Origin: G965218495 sp965218495
GTDB lineage: Bacteria; Bacteroidota; Rhodothermia; Rhodothermales; Bin80
DNA: 64,000 bases
Direction: 5' to 3'
Assembly (NCBI GenBank): GCA_965218495.1
Contig: OZ244626.1
Coordinates: 1-64,000, forward strand
Part shown: positions 17,545 to 26,499 of the stretch, piece by piece
How positions within the stretch are numbered: position 1 is the stretch's first letter
Layout: each line of letters opens with the position of its first letter
Translations under genes and position numbers: made by a program
The notes under the pieces: model-generated
The model's database searches: none
Told to the model about the DNA's origin: nothing
What the model saw: the letters and a program-made list of their open reading frames with translations, nothing else

Positions 17545-17584
17545 GCAGTTGAGGCCGACTGCCTCCGATTGTTACCCTGGGTTG

Positions 17585-17986
17585 TCACTCGCCGGCATCG
17601 CTGGGCATGCGTCCAATGGTCTTTGGCGTTTCTTTCGACGCAACGTCCTCTTTTTCGGTGCCTTCCCTTTCCGACTCTACTGCATTTATCTGTGCAACAA
17701 GTGCATCTGCCCGTTGCATTTGAGCTGCGTGTGAAGGCAATGAAGGTTGCCGCTCAATGGCCAACTCAACCCGTGCCTCATTTAGTACGGTCTCCCGGTC
17801 CAGTTTGTCTATGTACTCGTCATGCGTGCCCAAGGCCTCTTGAATGCCACCCACCAACTTCGCAAGGCGCGTCTTGGTATCTGAATGTACCTTGCGTCGC
17901 CGTGCCGCGACCTGCAGCGCCCTGAGCTTACGCAAGTGGGCCTTTTCTTCCTCCTTGAAAAGTTCTCTTTCTTTGGGTGTCATCAT
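17585..17986 (-). CDS. Small helical charged protein in the PspA operon
   Basis: 133 residues, almost entirely predicted helix from composition, with an acidic and lysine-rich N-terminus (KERELFKEEEKAHLRKL) and a disordered-looking acidic tail. No signal peptide, membrane segment or cysteine motif is seen. It lies 53 nt downstream of the PspA gene and 40 nt upstream of the first 293-residue membrane protein, so it is very likely translated from the same message. I do not recognise a family. It could be a soluble adaptor between PspA and the membrane proteins, but only position supports this. Confidence 0.8.
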   Translation of the reverse strand: MMTPKERELFKEEEKAHLRKLRALQVAARRRKVHSDTKTRLAKLVGGIQEALGTHDEYIDKLDRETVLNEARVELAIERQPSLPSHAAQMQRADALVAQINAVESEREGTEKEDVASKETPKTIGRMPSDAGE

Positions 17987-18039
17987 GGCAAAGCCGCTTC
18001 AAGCGGGCGCCAATGGGTGGGTTGCCTAACGACTTCGAA

Positions 18040-18819
18040 TCAGCGGACGCGCTTCATCGGCGGCCGTCGCTCTTCAAGATCCCCAAAACCCAGTGACTTT
18101 TCCACCGAGGACTGCGCCGGGTCCGAGTCTGTCGAAGCCTGGCGCTCTGCCTCCTGCTGCATGTCCAACTCAAATTGTCGGACGATCTCATCCGCAAGGA
18201 ATGCCTCCGAGTCCTGCTCAAGTTTCATGGCCTGCGTGTCAACGGAATCCAAGGCGACTTCGATTCGCGCTTCGCCGCGCGCGGTTTCTTCATCAATACG
18301 TGAAATCATCTCGTCATGCGTCTGATCCACGCCTGCTACCTCGAATTGCTCCAGAACACCTGCCACCTCCGACTGCATCTTGGCTCGCTCGTGTGCACGC
18401 AGCGCATGGTTTGCTTCCTCGATTTTGCGCCGCCGCTCCCGCATAAAGACATCTTTGACCTGCAGCGCTTTTTCATAGGCCATCTTGGCTTGCTGAAGCT
18501 GTGTTGTGGTGTCCTGCACCTCGCTGCGCGCGCGGTCCAGGCGGATAGCATATTCGCGCGCCAAGTCCTGTCGCCCGGCACGGATGGCTGCCTTGATCTT
18601 GGATGTGAGGCCAGCCTCCAGTCCCTGCGCCCGTTTCAGGGTCTTCTCATATCTGATGACGGTCGCCTTGACCTGCGCAATCGTCTCATTCATCTTCGGG
18701 ACCTGGTCGTTCAATTCCCGGATGTTTTGCTCCAGGATCAGACGTGGGTTCTCCATCGCAGAGATGGCGCCGCCGAATATGGAGCGAATTACGCGCTTAA
18801 ACCGTGCCCATATAGACAT
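18040..18819 (-). CDS. PspA/IM30/Vipp1-family membrane-remodelling protein
   Basis: 259 residues. The N-terminal amphipathic helix (about 1-24) is followed by the conserved NPRLILEQNIRELNDQVP segment and a long alpha-hairpin coiled coil (about 30-190), the ESCRT-III-like fold of PspA and Vipp1. The family binds stressed or leaky inner membrane and polymerises on it. The last 35 residues are a polar extension (SVEKSLGFGDLEERRP) rather than the Vipp1 C-terminal helix. It is the first gene of a four-gene minus-strand operon with a small helical protein and two paralogous membrane coiled-coil proteins. PspF, PspB and PspC are absent, so regulation must differ from the enterobacterial Psp response. 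Confidence 0.94.
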   Translation of the reverse strand: MSIWARFKRVIRSIFGGAISAMENPRLILEQNIRELNDQVPKMNETIAQVKATVIRYEKTLKRAQGLEAGLTSKIKAAIRAGRQDLAREYAIRLDRARSEVQDTTTQLQQAKMAYEKALQVKDVFMRERRRKIEEANHALRAHERAKMQSEVAGVLEQFEVAGVDQTHDEMISRIDEETARGEARIEVALDSVDTQAMKLEQDSEAFLADEIVRQFELDMQQEAERQASTDSDPAQSSVEKSLGFGDLEERRPPMKRVR

Positions 18820-18906
18820 AAGCCCTGCCTCGTGAGTGAACTATGTACAGCCAATATAGTCTATCGTCCAATAAGACGAATAGCCAAGGTGTAAAGATGC
18901 ATAAGG

Positions 18907-20256
18907 CTAGATTCTATTGAGAGTCTGCGTGCGCCATCCTTCTGCAGAAAGCCGGTCAGTCACTACCGGGAGAGGCGCATGCGGCGTGGCCGAATACCGG
19001 TAAGCCTCCAGTATTGTCGCCCGGAAGTCCTCTGCCAGGTCGGCCTTACGCGTATAGAATGACGCCAGCCGGGCACCCGGCGCAACAGTTTCGCCCGGCC
19101 GCTTGTGAAGGTAGATACCTGCACAGGGGTCAACGGCATCCTTCTTGACGGTACGCCCTACGCCCATGGTCGTTGCTGCCATTCCCAGCATGCCGGCATC
19201 AATATCGGCGACGTACCCGTTTGCGCAGGCCGGAGCGTACACTACGGATTCCGATGCTTCACGTTGGCGTCGCTCCGGCTGCGTTATAGTTGCCACGTCG
19301 CCACCTTGCCACTTTACGAGTTCAGCAAACTTTTCGAAGGCCCGCCCGGAGGTAACGGCAGCCTCTGCCAGGGCGCGACCCGCTTGACCCGTCTTAGCGC
19401 GGCCGGCAAGATAGAGCATCTCACCGGCCAGAGACAACGTGACTTCCATGACATCTGGCTCAGGGTCTCCCTGAAGGCAACGAATACTTTCCTCAACCTC
19501 CAGCCAGTTGCCAATGGCACGTCCAAGTGGCACATCCATGCCGGTAAGCAAGGCAGTCGTTTTAACGCCAAAGTCAAGGCCAATACGCACCAAGGTCTCC
19601 GCGAGGCGGCGTGCCTGCTTTTCGTGCTTCATGAAGGCACCGCGCCCGCACTTTACGTCCAGCACTAGTCCGTCCAGTCCCTCAGCAAGTTTCTTACTCA
19701 TTATTGAGGCGCTGATAAACGGGATAAAGTCCACAGTAGCGGTCACATCCCGCAAAGCATACAGCCGCTTGTCTGCCGGCGCAACTTGAGCTGTCGGACC
19801 GATTATCGCTACCCCGGTGGCAGCGAGCTGTGCGCGCAGCGCCACGGTGGTGAGGTCGGTGCGAAAACCCGGTATGGACTCGAGCTTATCGCGCGTGCCG
19901 CCGGTAATGCCAAGCCCCCGGCCTGAAATCATCGGAACAACAAGGCCACAGGATGCTGCAATAGGAGCCAGGATGAGCGATACCTTGTCGCCAACGCCGC
20001 CTGTAGAGTGCTTGTCAACCTTGGGCCCGGAGATTTCCGAAAAATCAAGAATCTCTCCAGAGCGTAGCATGCTGTACGTCAGGGCCGCAGTCTCCTCGGC
20101 GTCCATCCCGCGGCAGAAGGCGGCCATGAGAAAGGCACTTGCCTGGTAGTCCGGTATCTCTCCCCGCGTATAGGCGTCGACGAAGTCGGTGATCTGGCGT
20201 CGCGAGAGCGTCTCCCCGTCGCGTTTGGCCGTGATGATATTGATGATTTCCGCCAC
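18907..20256 (-). CDS. Pyrimidine-nucleoside / thymidine phosphorylase
   Basis: 449 residues, typical of the pyrimidine-nucleoside phosphorylases. KVDKHSTGGVGDKVSL (about 79-94) forms the phosphate-binding glycine loop and SGRGLGITGGTRDKLESI (about 114-131) is the family signature. A C-terminal alpha/beta domain ends the protein. The enzyme splits thymidine, deoxyuridine or uridine with phosphate to release the base and pentose-1-phosphate in salvage. From sequence alone I cannot separate deoA-type (thymidine-specific) from pdp-type (broad) enzymes. It lies 87 nt downstream of the PspA start on the same strand, with no evident functional link. Confidence 0.94.
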   Translation of the reverse strand: MAEIINIITAKRDGETLSRRQITDFVDAYTRGEIPDYQASAFLMAAFCRGMDAEETAALTYSMLRSGEILDFSEISGPKVDKHSTGGVGDKVSLILAPIAASCGLVVPMISGRGLGITGGTRDKLESIPGFRTDLTTVALRAQLAATGVAIIGPTAQVAPADKRLYALRDVTATVDFIPFISASIMSKKLAEGLDGLVLDVKCGRGAFMKHEKQARRLAETLVRIGLDFGVKTTALLTGMDVPLGRAIGNWLEVEESIRCLQGDPEPDVMEVTLSLAGEMLYLAGRAKTGQAGRALAEAAVTSGRAFEKFAELVKWQGGDVATITQPERRQREASESVVYAPACANGYVADIDAGMLGMAATTMGVGRTVKKDAVDPCAGIYLHKRPGETVAPGARLASFYTRKADLAEDFRATILEAYRYSATPHAPLPVVTDRLSAEGWRTQTLNRI

Positions 20257-20383
20257 GGAGCTAACAAGAAGGGGGGAGCCTGAATGCGCAGGTTACCCCC
20301 ACAGTGCCAAGCAGGGGCCGTGACCTGACGTTGTAAACGTAGGCAAAGCACACGCTGAGCGGCATGTGGAAGGGCCGAAATGG

Positions 20384-20605
20384 CTACTTCTGAGCAACTG
20401 CGCGCTTCCCGTACCGACGGTGAAACTTCTCTACGCGGCCTGCCGTGTCAACATACTGCCGGCGTCCGGTATAGAACGGGTGGTTGGTGCTGTCAACTTC
20501 AGACGCATACACATCCGCCTTCATGGTAGAGCGCGTCTGGAATTCGGTGCCATCGGCCAGCCGTACGGTGATAAGCTTGTATTCCGGGTGAATGTCCTTC
20601 TTCAT
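20384..20605 (-). CDS. rpmE2: 50S ribosomal protein L31 type B
   Basis: 73 residues starting MKKDIHPEY and containing TRSTMKADVYASEVDSTNHPFYTGR split around HPFYTG. These are type B (zinc-independent) L31 features; none of the CxxC zinc ligands of type A is present. It is shorter at the C-terminus than many type B proteins. The ATG overlaps the uvrB stop codon in an ATGA (20602-20605), so its translation is probably coupled to uvrB. No zinc-type L31 gene is seen in the window, so whether this is the only L31 cannot be decided. Confidence 0.93.
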   Translation of the reverse strand: MKKDIHPEYKLITVRLADGTEFQTRSTMKADVYASEVDSTNHPFYTGRRQYVDTAGRVEKFHRRYGKRAVAQK

Positions 20606-22725
20606 CGGTTTGTGCCCGCTTTGAGTGCAGGAGCGGTCCTACCTTCAGCATTGGGGGTGGGTTCCTCTGCTTTGCCTTCTAAGGAGCGCTCGGCAAGTAC
20701 GATATCGTCTCGTAGGGCAGCGGCCCGCTCGTAGTCTAAGTTTTCCGCTGCCTCGAGCATCTCGGCCCGCATTTGGGCGATGAGCTGCTTCCTCTCGTCG
20801 GCAGAGAGCATTTGAAGCAGCGGATCCAGGTAGGACGTCCTTTGTAGCGTTTCATCGTCGACATGCCGCGAGGCTGCCGCACTGTCCCTGTTTGCTTCAG
20901 CGATTACGGTGCCTCGGCGGATGTCTTCGGCATCCTTGCGCACCGTGCGCGGCGTGATGCCGTGCTTCTTGTTGTATGCAATCTGGAGGGTCCGCCGCCG
21001 TCCGGTTTCGTCGAGCATGCGCTGCATCGAACCGGTGACACGATCGGCATACATGATGATATGGCTGTTCACGTTGCGGGCGGCGCGCCCGGCGGTTTGG
21101 ATGAGTGAGCGGTCGCTACGCAAAAAGCCTTCTTTGTCTGCATCAATGATGGCTACCAAGGATACTTCCGGCAGATCGAGGCCTTCACGCAGGAGGTTGA
21201 CGCCTACCAGGACATCAAAGACGCCCAGGCGCAGCTCACGCAGTAGCTCCACGCGGGCAAGGGCGTAAATGTCAGAGTGGAGGTAACGAACCTTTACGCC
21301 AAAGGAATGCAGATAGTCTGCAAGGTCTTCGGCCATGCGCTTTGTCAGTGTGGTCACCAGCGCACGCTCGCCTCGTCGTTCCACGACGCGGAGCTCTGCT
21401 AGAAGGTCGTCGATCTGGTTTTCACTGGGTCGTACGCTGACCTCCGGATCCGGGATGCCTGTCGGCCGGATGACCTGTTCTACAAATGCACCACCACATT
21501 GCTCGAGCTCATAGTCTCCCGGCGTGGCACTCACAAAGATGACCTGGTGCTGCCGGGCTTCGAATTCTTCAAAGGTCATGGGGCGGTTGTCGAGCGCCGA
21601 CGGAAGCCTGAAGCCATGCTCTACCAAGATCAGCTTGCGCGCCCGGTCCCCGTTGTACATCGCCCGTACCTGCGGAATGGTGGCATGGCTTTCATCCACC
21701 ACGAGCAGAAAGTCGTCCGGGAAGTAATCCATCAAGCACCAAGGTCGCTGCCCTTCCGGCAGTCCGCTGAGGTGACGGCTGTAGTTTTCGACGCCGGAGC
21801 AGTATCCGAGCTCCTTGAGCATCTCCATGTCAAAGCGTGTGCGTCGCTCCAGGCGTTCCGCTTCCAATACTTTTCTTTCTGCGCGCAGTGTGGCGAGGCG
21901 CCACCGCAGCTCCTCGTCAATAGACTCCAGCGCGCGCGCAATCTGATCTTCGGGTGTCACAAATATCTTGGCAGGATATATCGTAAGTAGTGACTCATTG
22001 CGCAGGACGTGGCCTTGCGATGGATCAATTGCGTCAACGGTCTCGATTTCGTCACCCCAAAAGGTGATTCGGTATGCGCAGTCCTCCAGATATGCCGGAA
22101 ACACGTCCACGATATCCCCGCGTACGCGAAAGGAGCCCGGCGAGAAGTCCTGGTCATGGCGCCGATAGTATATGTTGACCAGCTGCGAAAGCAGGGCGTT
22201 GCGGGCCACGCGCTGCCCCGGCGACACCTGCACGATTTGCGACTTGTACTCTTCCGGCGACCCGAGCCCGTAGATGCAGGAGACACTCGCCACGACAACC
22301 ACATCGCTTCTGCCCGACACCAGCGCACTGGTTGCACGTAGCCGAAGGCGATCGATTTTGTCGTTAATGGAGAGGTCCTTTTCGATATACGTGTCGCTGC
22401 TTACGATGTAGGCTTCAGGCTGGTAGTAGTCGTAGTACGAGATGAAGAATTCGACCGCGTTATTAGGGAAGAATTGCTTGAACTCGGCATAAAGCTGTGC
22501 GGCCAGGGTCTTGTTATGGCTCATCACGAGCGTGGGCTTGCCAACGTTTCGGATGACGTTGCTCACTGTAAATGTCTTGCCCGATCCCGTGACTCCCAGC
22601 AGCGTCTGGTTTGGGTCGCCTTGTTCAATTCCCCTGGTTAGGTCGGCAATGGCGCTTGGCTGATCACCAAAAGGTTCAAAGGGAGCCACAAGCTCGAACG
22701 ACTGCACTTCCTCTGTGACGGGCAT
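20602..22725 (-). CDS. uvrB: UvrABC excinuclease subunit B
   Basis: 707 residues. The Walker A motif GVTGSGKT is at residues 44-51. The damage-inserting beta-hairpin follows (ISYYDYYQPEAYIVSSD, about 95-111). VVDESHATIPQVRAMYNGD is the helicase DE-x-H region near residue 340, and a C-terminal UVR motif (LIAQMRAEMLEAAENLDYER) ends the conserved part. UvrB loads onto damaged DNA with UvrA and recruits UvrC in nucleotide excision repair. The last 30 residues are a variable tail. The stop overlaps the rpmE2 start by 4 nt. It is divergent from the exported amidohydrolase gene across about 180 bp. Confidence 0.97.
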   Translation of the reverse strand: MPVTEEVQSFELVAPFEPFGDQPSAIADLTRGIEQGDPNQTLLGVTGSGKTFTVSNVIRNVGKPTLVMSHNKTLAAQLYAEFKQFFPNNAVEFFISYYDYYQPEAYIVSSDTYIEKDLSINDKIDRLRLRATSALVSGRSDVVVVASVSCIYGLGSPEEYKSQIVQVSPGQRVARNALLSQLVNIYYRRHDQDFSPGSFRVRGDIVDVFPAYLEDCAYRITFWGDEIETVDAIDPSQGHVLRNESLLTIYPAKIFVTPEDQIARALESIDEELRWRLATLRAERKVLEAERLERRTRFDMEMLKELGYCSGVENYSRHLSGLPEGQRPWCLMDYFPDDFLLVVDESHATIPQVRAMYNGDRARKLILVEHGFRLPSALDNRPMTFEEFEARQHQVIFVSATPGDYELEQCGGAFVEQVIRPTGIPDPEVSVRPSENQIDDLLAELRVVERRGERALVTTLTKRMAEDLADYLHSFGVKVRYLHSDIYALARVELLRELRLGVFDVLVGVNLLREGLDLPEVSLVAIIDADKEGFLRSDRSLIQTAGRAARNVNSHIIMYADRVTGSMQRMLDETGRRRTLQIAYNKKHGITPRTVRKDAEDIRRGTVIAEANRDSAAASRHVDDETLQRTSYLDPLLQMLSADERKQLIAQMRAEMLEAAENLDYERAAALRDDIVLAERSLEGKAEEPTPNAEGRTAPALKAGTNR

Positions 22726-22904
22726 GGTGGCGTGGGTCGAGTTTTACCTTTGGGTGCTCTCCCGGTCGGTGCGCGCTACCTGCACGCCGGCAGCCGACAA
22801 TTGCGTACTTGTGGCGAAGCTCAGGGATCCATCCATGCGTTGGAGCGTTTTGCCCTGCTCGTTCCACACTCCCGTAATATAGCGCCTCCCGCGCAGGCTA
22901 CAGC

Positions 22905-24503
22905 ATGCGCTATTCGCGTTCAGTGTCTATGAGCTTACGTGCTGCAACTCTTTGGATCGTATCTCTTGCGCTTCCCATGGGGGCGTGGGCCCAGACAATG
23001 CAGTGGGAAGACTACGCTCCCAAGTCTACGCTTTCCGTAGAAAAGAACGTGCTGACCAAGGCGAAGTACACGTTTGTAGATGCGCATGGCCACCAGCGCC
23101 AAATTGGCACGGCATCAGCCGAGCGGATACGGGAGATTGTAGCCGCAATGGATGCAATGAACATGGGCGCCATGGTGAACCTCAGCGGTGGCAGCGGAGA
23201 AGCGTTGGCCCAGGCCGTACGCACCACGGAATTGCATGCCCCTGGAAGGATTGCCCACTTTGCCAATGTGGACTTCAGGCGCGTAAGCGAGCCCAACTAT
23301 GGCGAGGCAGCCGCAGCACAATTAGAGGAAGATGTCAGCAGCGGCGCGCGCGGCCTGAAGATCTTCAAGAGCTTGGGCATGTATGTGACCGACCACACAG
23401 GGGAGCGCGTGGCAACCGACGATGTACGCTTGGACCCCATTTGGGCCAAGGCCGGAGAATTGGGCATTCCCGTGCTGATCCACACGGCCGATCCTGCGCA
23501 GTTTTGGCTTCCGCATGACCAGTTCAATGAGCGCTGGTTTGAGCTAAAGGAACGGCCGAACCGCAAGCGCCAGCCGGAACCTACCTGGGAGCAGCTGATA
23601 GAGGAGCAGTGGAATGTCTTTCGCAAGCACCCGGGGACGACTTTTATCAATGCACACTTGGGGTGGCTTGGCAATGACTTGGAGCGCCTGGGTGCGCTAA
23701 TGGATGAGCTGCCCAATATGTACACAGAGTTGGGGGCTGTCGTAGCCGAGCTTGGTCGGCAACCACATACGGCACGCGCTTGGCTCACCAAGTACCAGGA
23801 CCGTGTGCTGATGGGCAAAGACTCGTGGAACCCGCCGGAATACCACACGTATTTCCGTGTCTTGGAGACTGCGGACGAATTCTTTCCCTACTACCGTAAG
23901 CGCCACGCTTGGTGGACCATGTACGGCCTCGAACTGCCAGACGAGGTGCTGCGTAAGGTGTACTACAAGAACGCGCTACGGATCATTCCCGGGCTCGAAA
24001 CGTCGCTGTTTCCAGATGACTGGAGCATGGATGTCGTAGGTGCTCCAGAGCCACGTCTGAGTCCAATGCGGCTGGCCCGCACGCAAATCGGCGATGCGTA
24101 CGTAAAGGTCCACTACAGCTCTCCGCACAGGCGGGGCAGGAAAATTTTTGGCGAGCTTGTCCCATTTGGCGAGCTCTGGCGGACTGCAGCCAACGAGGCG
24201 TCCGAAATCACGTTCACCGCGCCAGTACTCGTTGGCGGGCAAAGTGTCGCAGCCGGCACGTATTCGCTCTTTTCCATCCCGGGCGAAGAAACTTGGACGA
24301 TCATTCTCAATAGCGATCTGGGCCAGAATGGAGTCGCAGGCTATCGTGAAGAGGCGGATGTGGTGCGGGTTCAGGTCACAGCCACGCAGCTTGAGGAAAT
24401 TCATGAGGCATTTACGGTAGCTTTTGAAGAAGCGGAACGCGGCATGGCCCTTGTACTAATCTGGGAGCGCACAAAGGTGTTGCTGCCCTTTTCGGCACCG
24501 TAA
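22905..24503 (+). CDS. Exported amidohydrolase fused to a DUF2911 domain
   Basis: 532 residues. A signal peptide ends near AWAQ (about residue 30); an in-frame ATG at 22929 would shorten its N-region. Residues about 50-375 form an amidohydrolase-2-like TIM barrel. The metal and active-site candidates are in VDAHGHQ, KIFKSLGMY, PVLIHTADP, TFINAHLGW and VLMGKDSW, in the expected order. Residues about 385-530 are a DUF2911 domain (VHYSSPHRRGRKIFGELVPF, LWRTAANEASEI, GTYSLFSIPG). DUF2911 is usually a stand-alone exported protein, so the covalent join is notable. Substrate is unknown. It may be an envelope or periplasmic hydrolase. The FG-GAP genes follow on the same strand. Confidence 0.88.
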   Translation: MRYSRSVSMSLRAATLWIVSLALPMGAWAQTMQWEDYAPKSTLSVEKNVLTKAKYTFVDAHGHQRQIGTASAERIREIVAAMDAMNMGAMVNLSGGSGEALAQAVRTTELHAPGRIAHFANVDFRRVSEPNYGEAAAAQLEEDVSSGARGLKIFKSLGMYVTDHTGERVATDDVRLDPIWAKAGELGIPVLIHTADPAQFWLPHDQFNERWFELKERPNRKRQPEPTWEQLIEEQWNVFRKHPGTTFINAHLGWLGNDLERLGALMDELPNMYTELGAVVAELGRQPHTARAWLTKYQDRVLMGKDSWNPPEYHTYFRVLETADEFFPYYRKRHAWWTMYGLELPDEVLRKVYYKNALRIIPGLETSLFPDDWSMDVVGAPEPRLSPMRLARTQIGDAYVKVHYSSPHRRGRKIFGELVPFGELWRTAANEASEITFTAPVLVGGQSVAAGTYSLFSIPGEETWTIILNSDLGQNGVAGYREEADVVRVQVTATQLEEIHEAFTVAFEEAERGMALVLIWERTKVLLPFSAP

Positions 24504-24544
24504 AGCGGTGCGCCGAAATTAGGAATGACCTAACCACTCTGGTG

Positions 24545-26446
24545 ATGACCTTAAACTCACGGTCTTGGCTCGTTTGCGCTTGTATGGCTGCACTGGTGCA
24601 GCCTTCTGTGGCTCAAGTACCCTTTGCTTTTACACCCGTTAGGCTTGATTTACAGGACCTCAGCTACGGCAAGATGGCCTACGCGGACGTGGACGGCGAT
24701 GGGGACTTGGATATTCTGGGCGTTGGCAATACGGCCACTTCCATTCCTTTCACACCCTCGGCCTACGTGGGCGTCGGCGGAGATGTCGGGCCAGTCTCAT
24801 TCTTCAATTCTGATCCGCAGCAGACATTTGAGTTGCGCGAGTTGCCTGGAGAAGGGTTATGGAGCAGCGATGCGAGGTGGATCGACTACAATCTGGATGG
24901 AATACTTGACGTTGTCATCACGGGCACTACGCACTCGGCGGCCCCCTATGAAACGAGGGCCTTCGAGGGCAACACGCGCCTGTACCGCGGCACGGCAGCA
25001 GGTACATACCAACTGGTAAACACCTCTCTGCCCGGAATCTACGGGGGCTCGGTGGTGCCTGGAGACTATGACAACGACGGTGACGAGGACCTCCTGGTCA
25101 CCGGGCTACGCGACCCATCTACTCCGGTTACGCAAATCTATCGCAATGACGACGGCTCATTCACCCGAACGAATTCCCGGTTGAGGGCACTTGCGTTGGG
25201 AGAGTCCAAGTGGGTAGACTTGGACGGAGATGGCGACTTGGACCTTGTGCACTCGGGTGTCAGCGCTTCAAATTCGGTTCATACGATTCTCTACTACAAC
25301 GACGGGGTAGGCCGGCTGACCGCGGACGAAACGGCACTTCCTGGGTATTTCTTCAGCAGCACGGCTTGGGGTGACTATGACAATGACGGGGACTTGGATG
25401 TAGTCATTGCCGGGGCCACCCTCGACCCGGTTGAACTCGTTAAGCCGGTTGCTGACGTATACCAAAACAATGGAACAAGCTTTGCTCGTGTAACAAATGC
25501 GCCGATACCTGACGTGTTTTACGGCAGCGTAGGCTGGGCCGACTACGACAATGACGGAGACCTGGACCTAATGGTGACGGGGGCCACGAACATGGGCAAT
25601 GGCCGCATTGCCCGGATATTCAGGCAGGAGAACCGATACTTCATTGAACGCATATGGTTACCCGCGGTAGCCGCAGGCTCGGGCCTTTGGGGAGATTTCG
25701 ATGGAAATTCCGTAGTGGACCTGTTACTCACTGGCAGCAATCGGAGTGTTCAGCCGCTTTCTCGTCTCTATCGTAACGAAACTCAGTCCGCCAATTCTCG
25801 TCCAGCACCGCCTGAAAACTTGAATGCGCAGGTATCCGGAAGCAGCGTCGCGCTTTCGTGGGGCGCAGGAAGGGACGAGCAAACGCCAGAAGCGGGGTTG
25901 ATGTACAACCTTCGTATCGGCACGCAGCCCGGCGGCAGTGATGTCATGTCCGCGTATGCGGACCCGAACACCGGGTACCGTTGGTTTACAGGTCCTGGGA
26001 ATGTCTGGCAAGCCAGAAGCCGTACGCTGCGCCTGCCGCAGGGCTCGTACTACTGGAGTGTCCAAACGATAGACCAGGCTTTTGCCGGCTCGGTGTTTGC
26101 TGAAGAGGGCTCCTTTGCGGTCACGAATGCTCCTGGGCTGGGAACTGCAGCGGAGGAGGAGACACTACTGGATTACAATTTAGCACCAGGGTATCCCAAC
26201 CCGTTTCTGGATGCCACCACTATCGGTTATTCTTTGCGCGAATCCGGCGTGGTACGTCTGGATGTCTACAACATGCTTGGCCAGCGTGTTCGTGGCTTGG
26301 TCGCAGAAGATCAGCCTGCAGGGCAACACAGGGTCGTGTGGTCAGGAACTGGCGATGATGGACGCCACTTGGCCGCGGGCGTCTATTTCGTGCGCATGGT
26401 TGCGGGTGGCCAAGACCGGACGCAGCGGCTGGTGGTGATACGATAG
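24545..26446 (+). CDS. Secreted seven-repeat FG-GAP protein with type IX secretion sorting domain
   Basis: About 633 residues from the ATG at 24545; a GTG one codon earlier is also possible. A signal peptide ends near SVAQ (about 24). Seven FG-GAP/VCBS-like repeats follow, each with a calcium-type acidic loop such as DVDGDGDLD, DYNLDGILD, DYDNDGDED, DLDGDGDLD or DFDGNSVVD. They span about residues 35-415 and probably form one seven-bladed propeller. A fibronectin-III-like domain (about 425-530) precedes a C-terminal sorting domain (about 545-633; YPNPF, YNMLGQRV, AAGVYFVRM). That domain directs export by the type IX system and surface attachment. It lies 23 nt before a similar gene. The ligand is unknown. 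Confidence 0.92.
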   Translation: MTLNSRSWLVCACMAALVQPSVAQVPFAFTPVRLDLQDLSYGKMAYADVDGDGDLDILGVGNTATSIPFTPSAYVGVGGDVGPVSFFNSDPQQTFELRELPGEGLWSSDARWIDYNLDGILDVVITGTTHSAAPYETRAFEGNTRLYRGTAAGTYQLVNTSLPGIYGGSVVPGDYDNDGDEDLLVTGLRDPSTPVTQIYRNDDGSFTRTNSRLRALALGESKWVDLDGDGDLDLVHSGVSASNSVHTILYYNDGVGRLTADETALPGYFFSSTAWGDYDNDGDLDVVIAGATLDPVELVKPVADVYQNNGTSFARVTNAPIPDVFYGSVGWADYDNDGDLDLMVTGATNMGNGRIARIFRQENRYFIERIWLPAVAAGSGLWGDFDGNSVVDLLLTGSNRSVQPLSRLYRNETQSANSRPAPPENLNAQVSGSSVALSWGAGRDEQTPEAGLMYNLRIGTQPGGSDVMSAYADPNTGYRWFTGPGNVWQARSRTLRLPQGSYYWSVQTIDQAFAGSVFAEEGSFAVTNAPGLGTAAEEETLLDYNLAPGYPNPFLDATTIGYSLRESGVVRLDVYNMLGQRVRGLVAEDQPAGQHRVVWSGTGDDGRHLAAGVYFVRMVAGGQDRTQRLVVIR

Positions 26447-26499
26447 TACGCTACCTGACTGAGGCGCCATTGAAATCCAATTACAACGGGAAAAACAGG

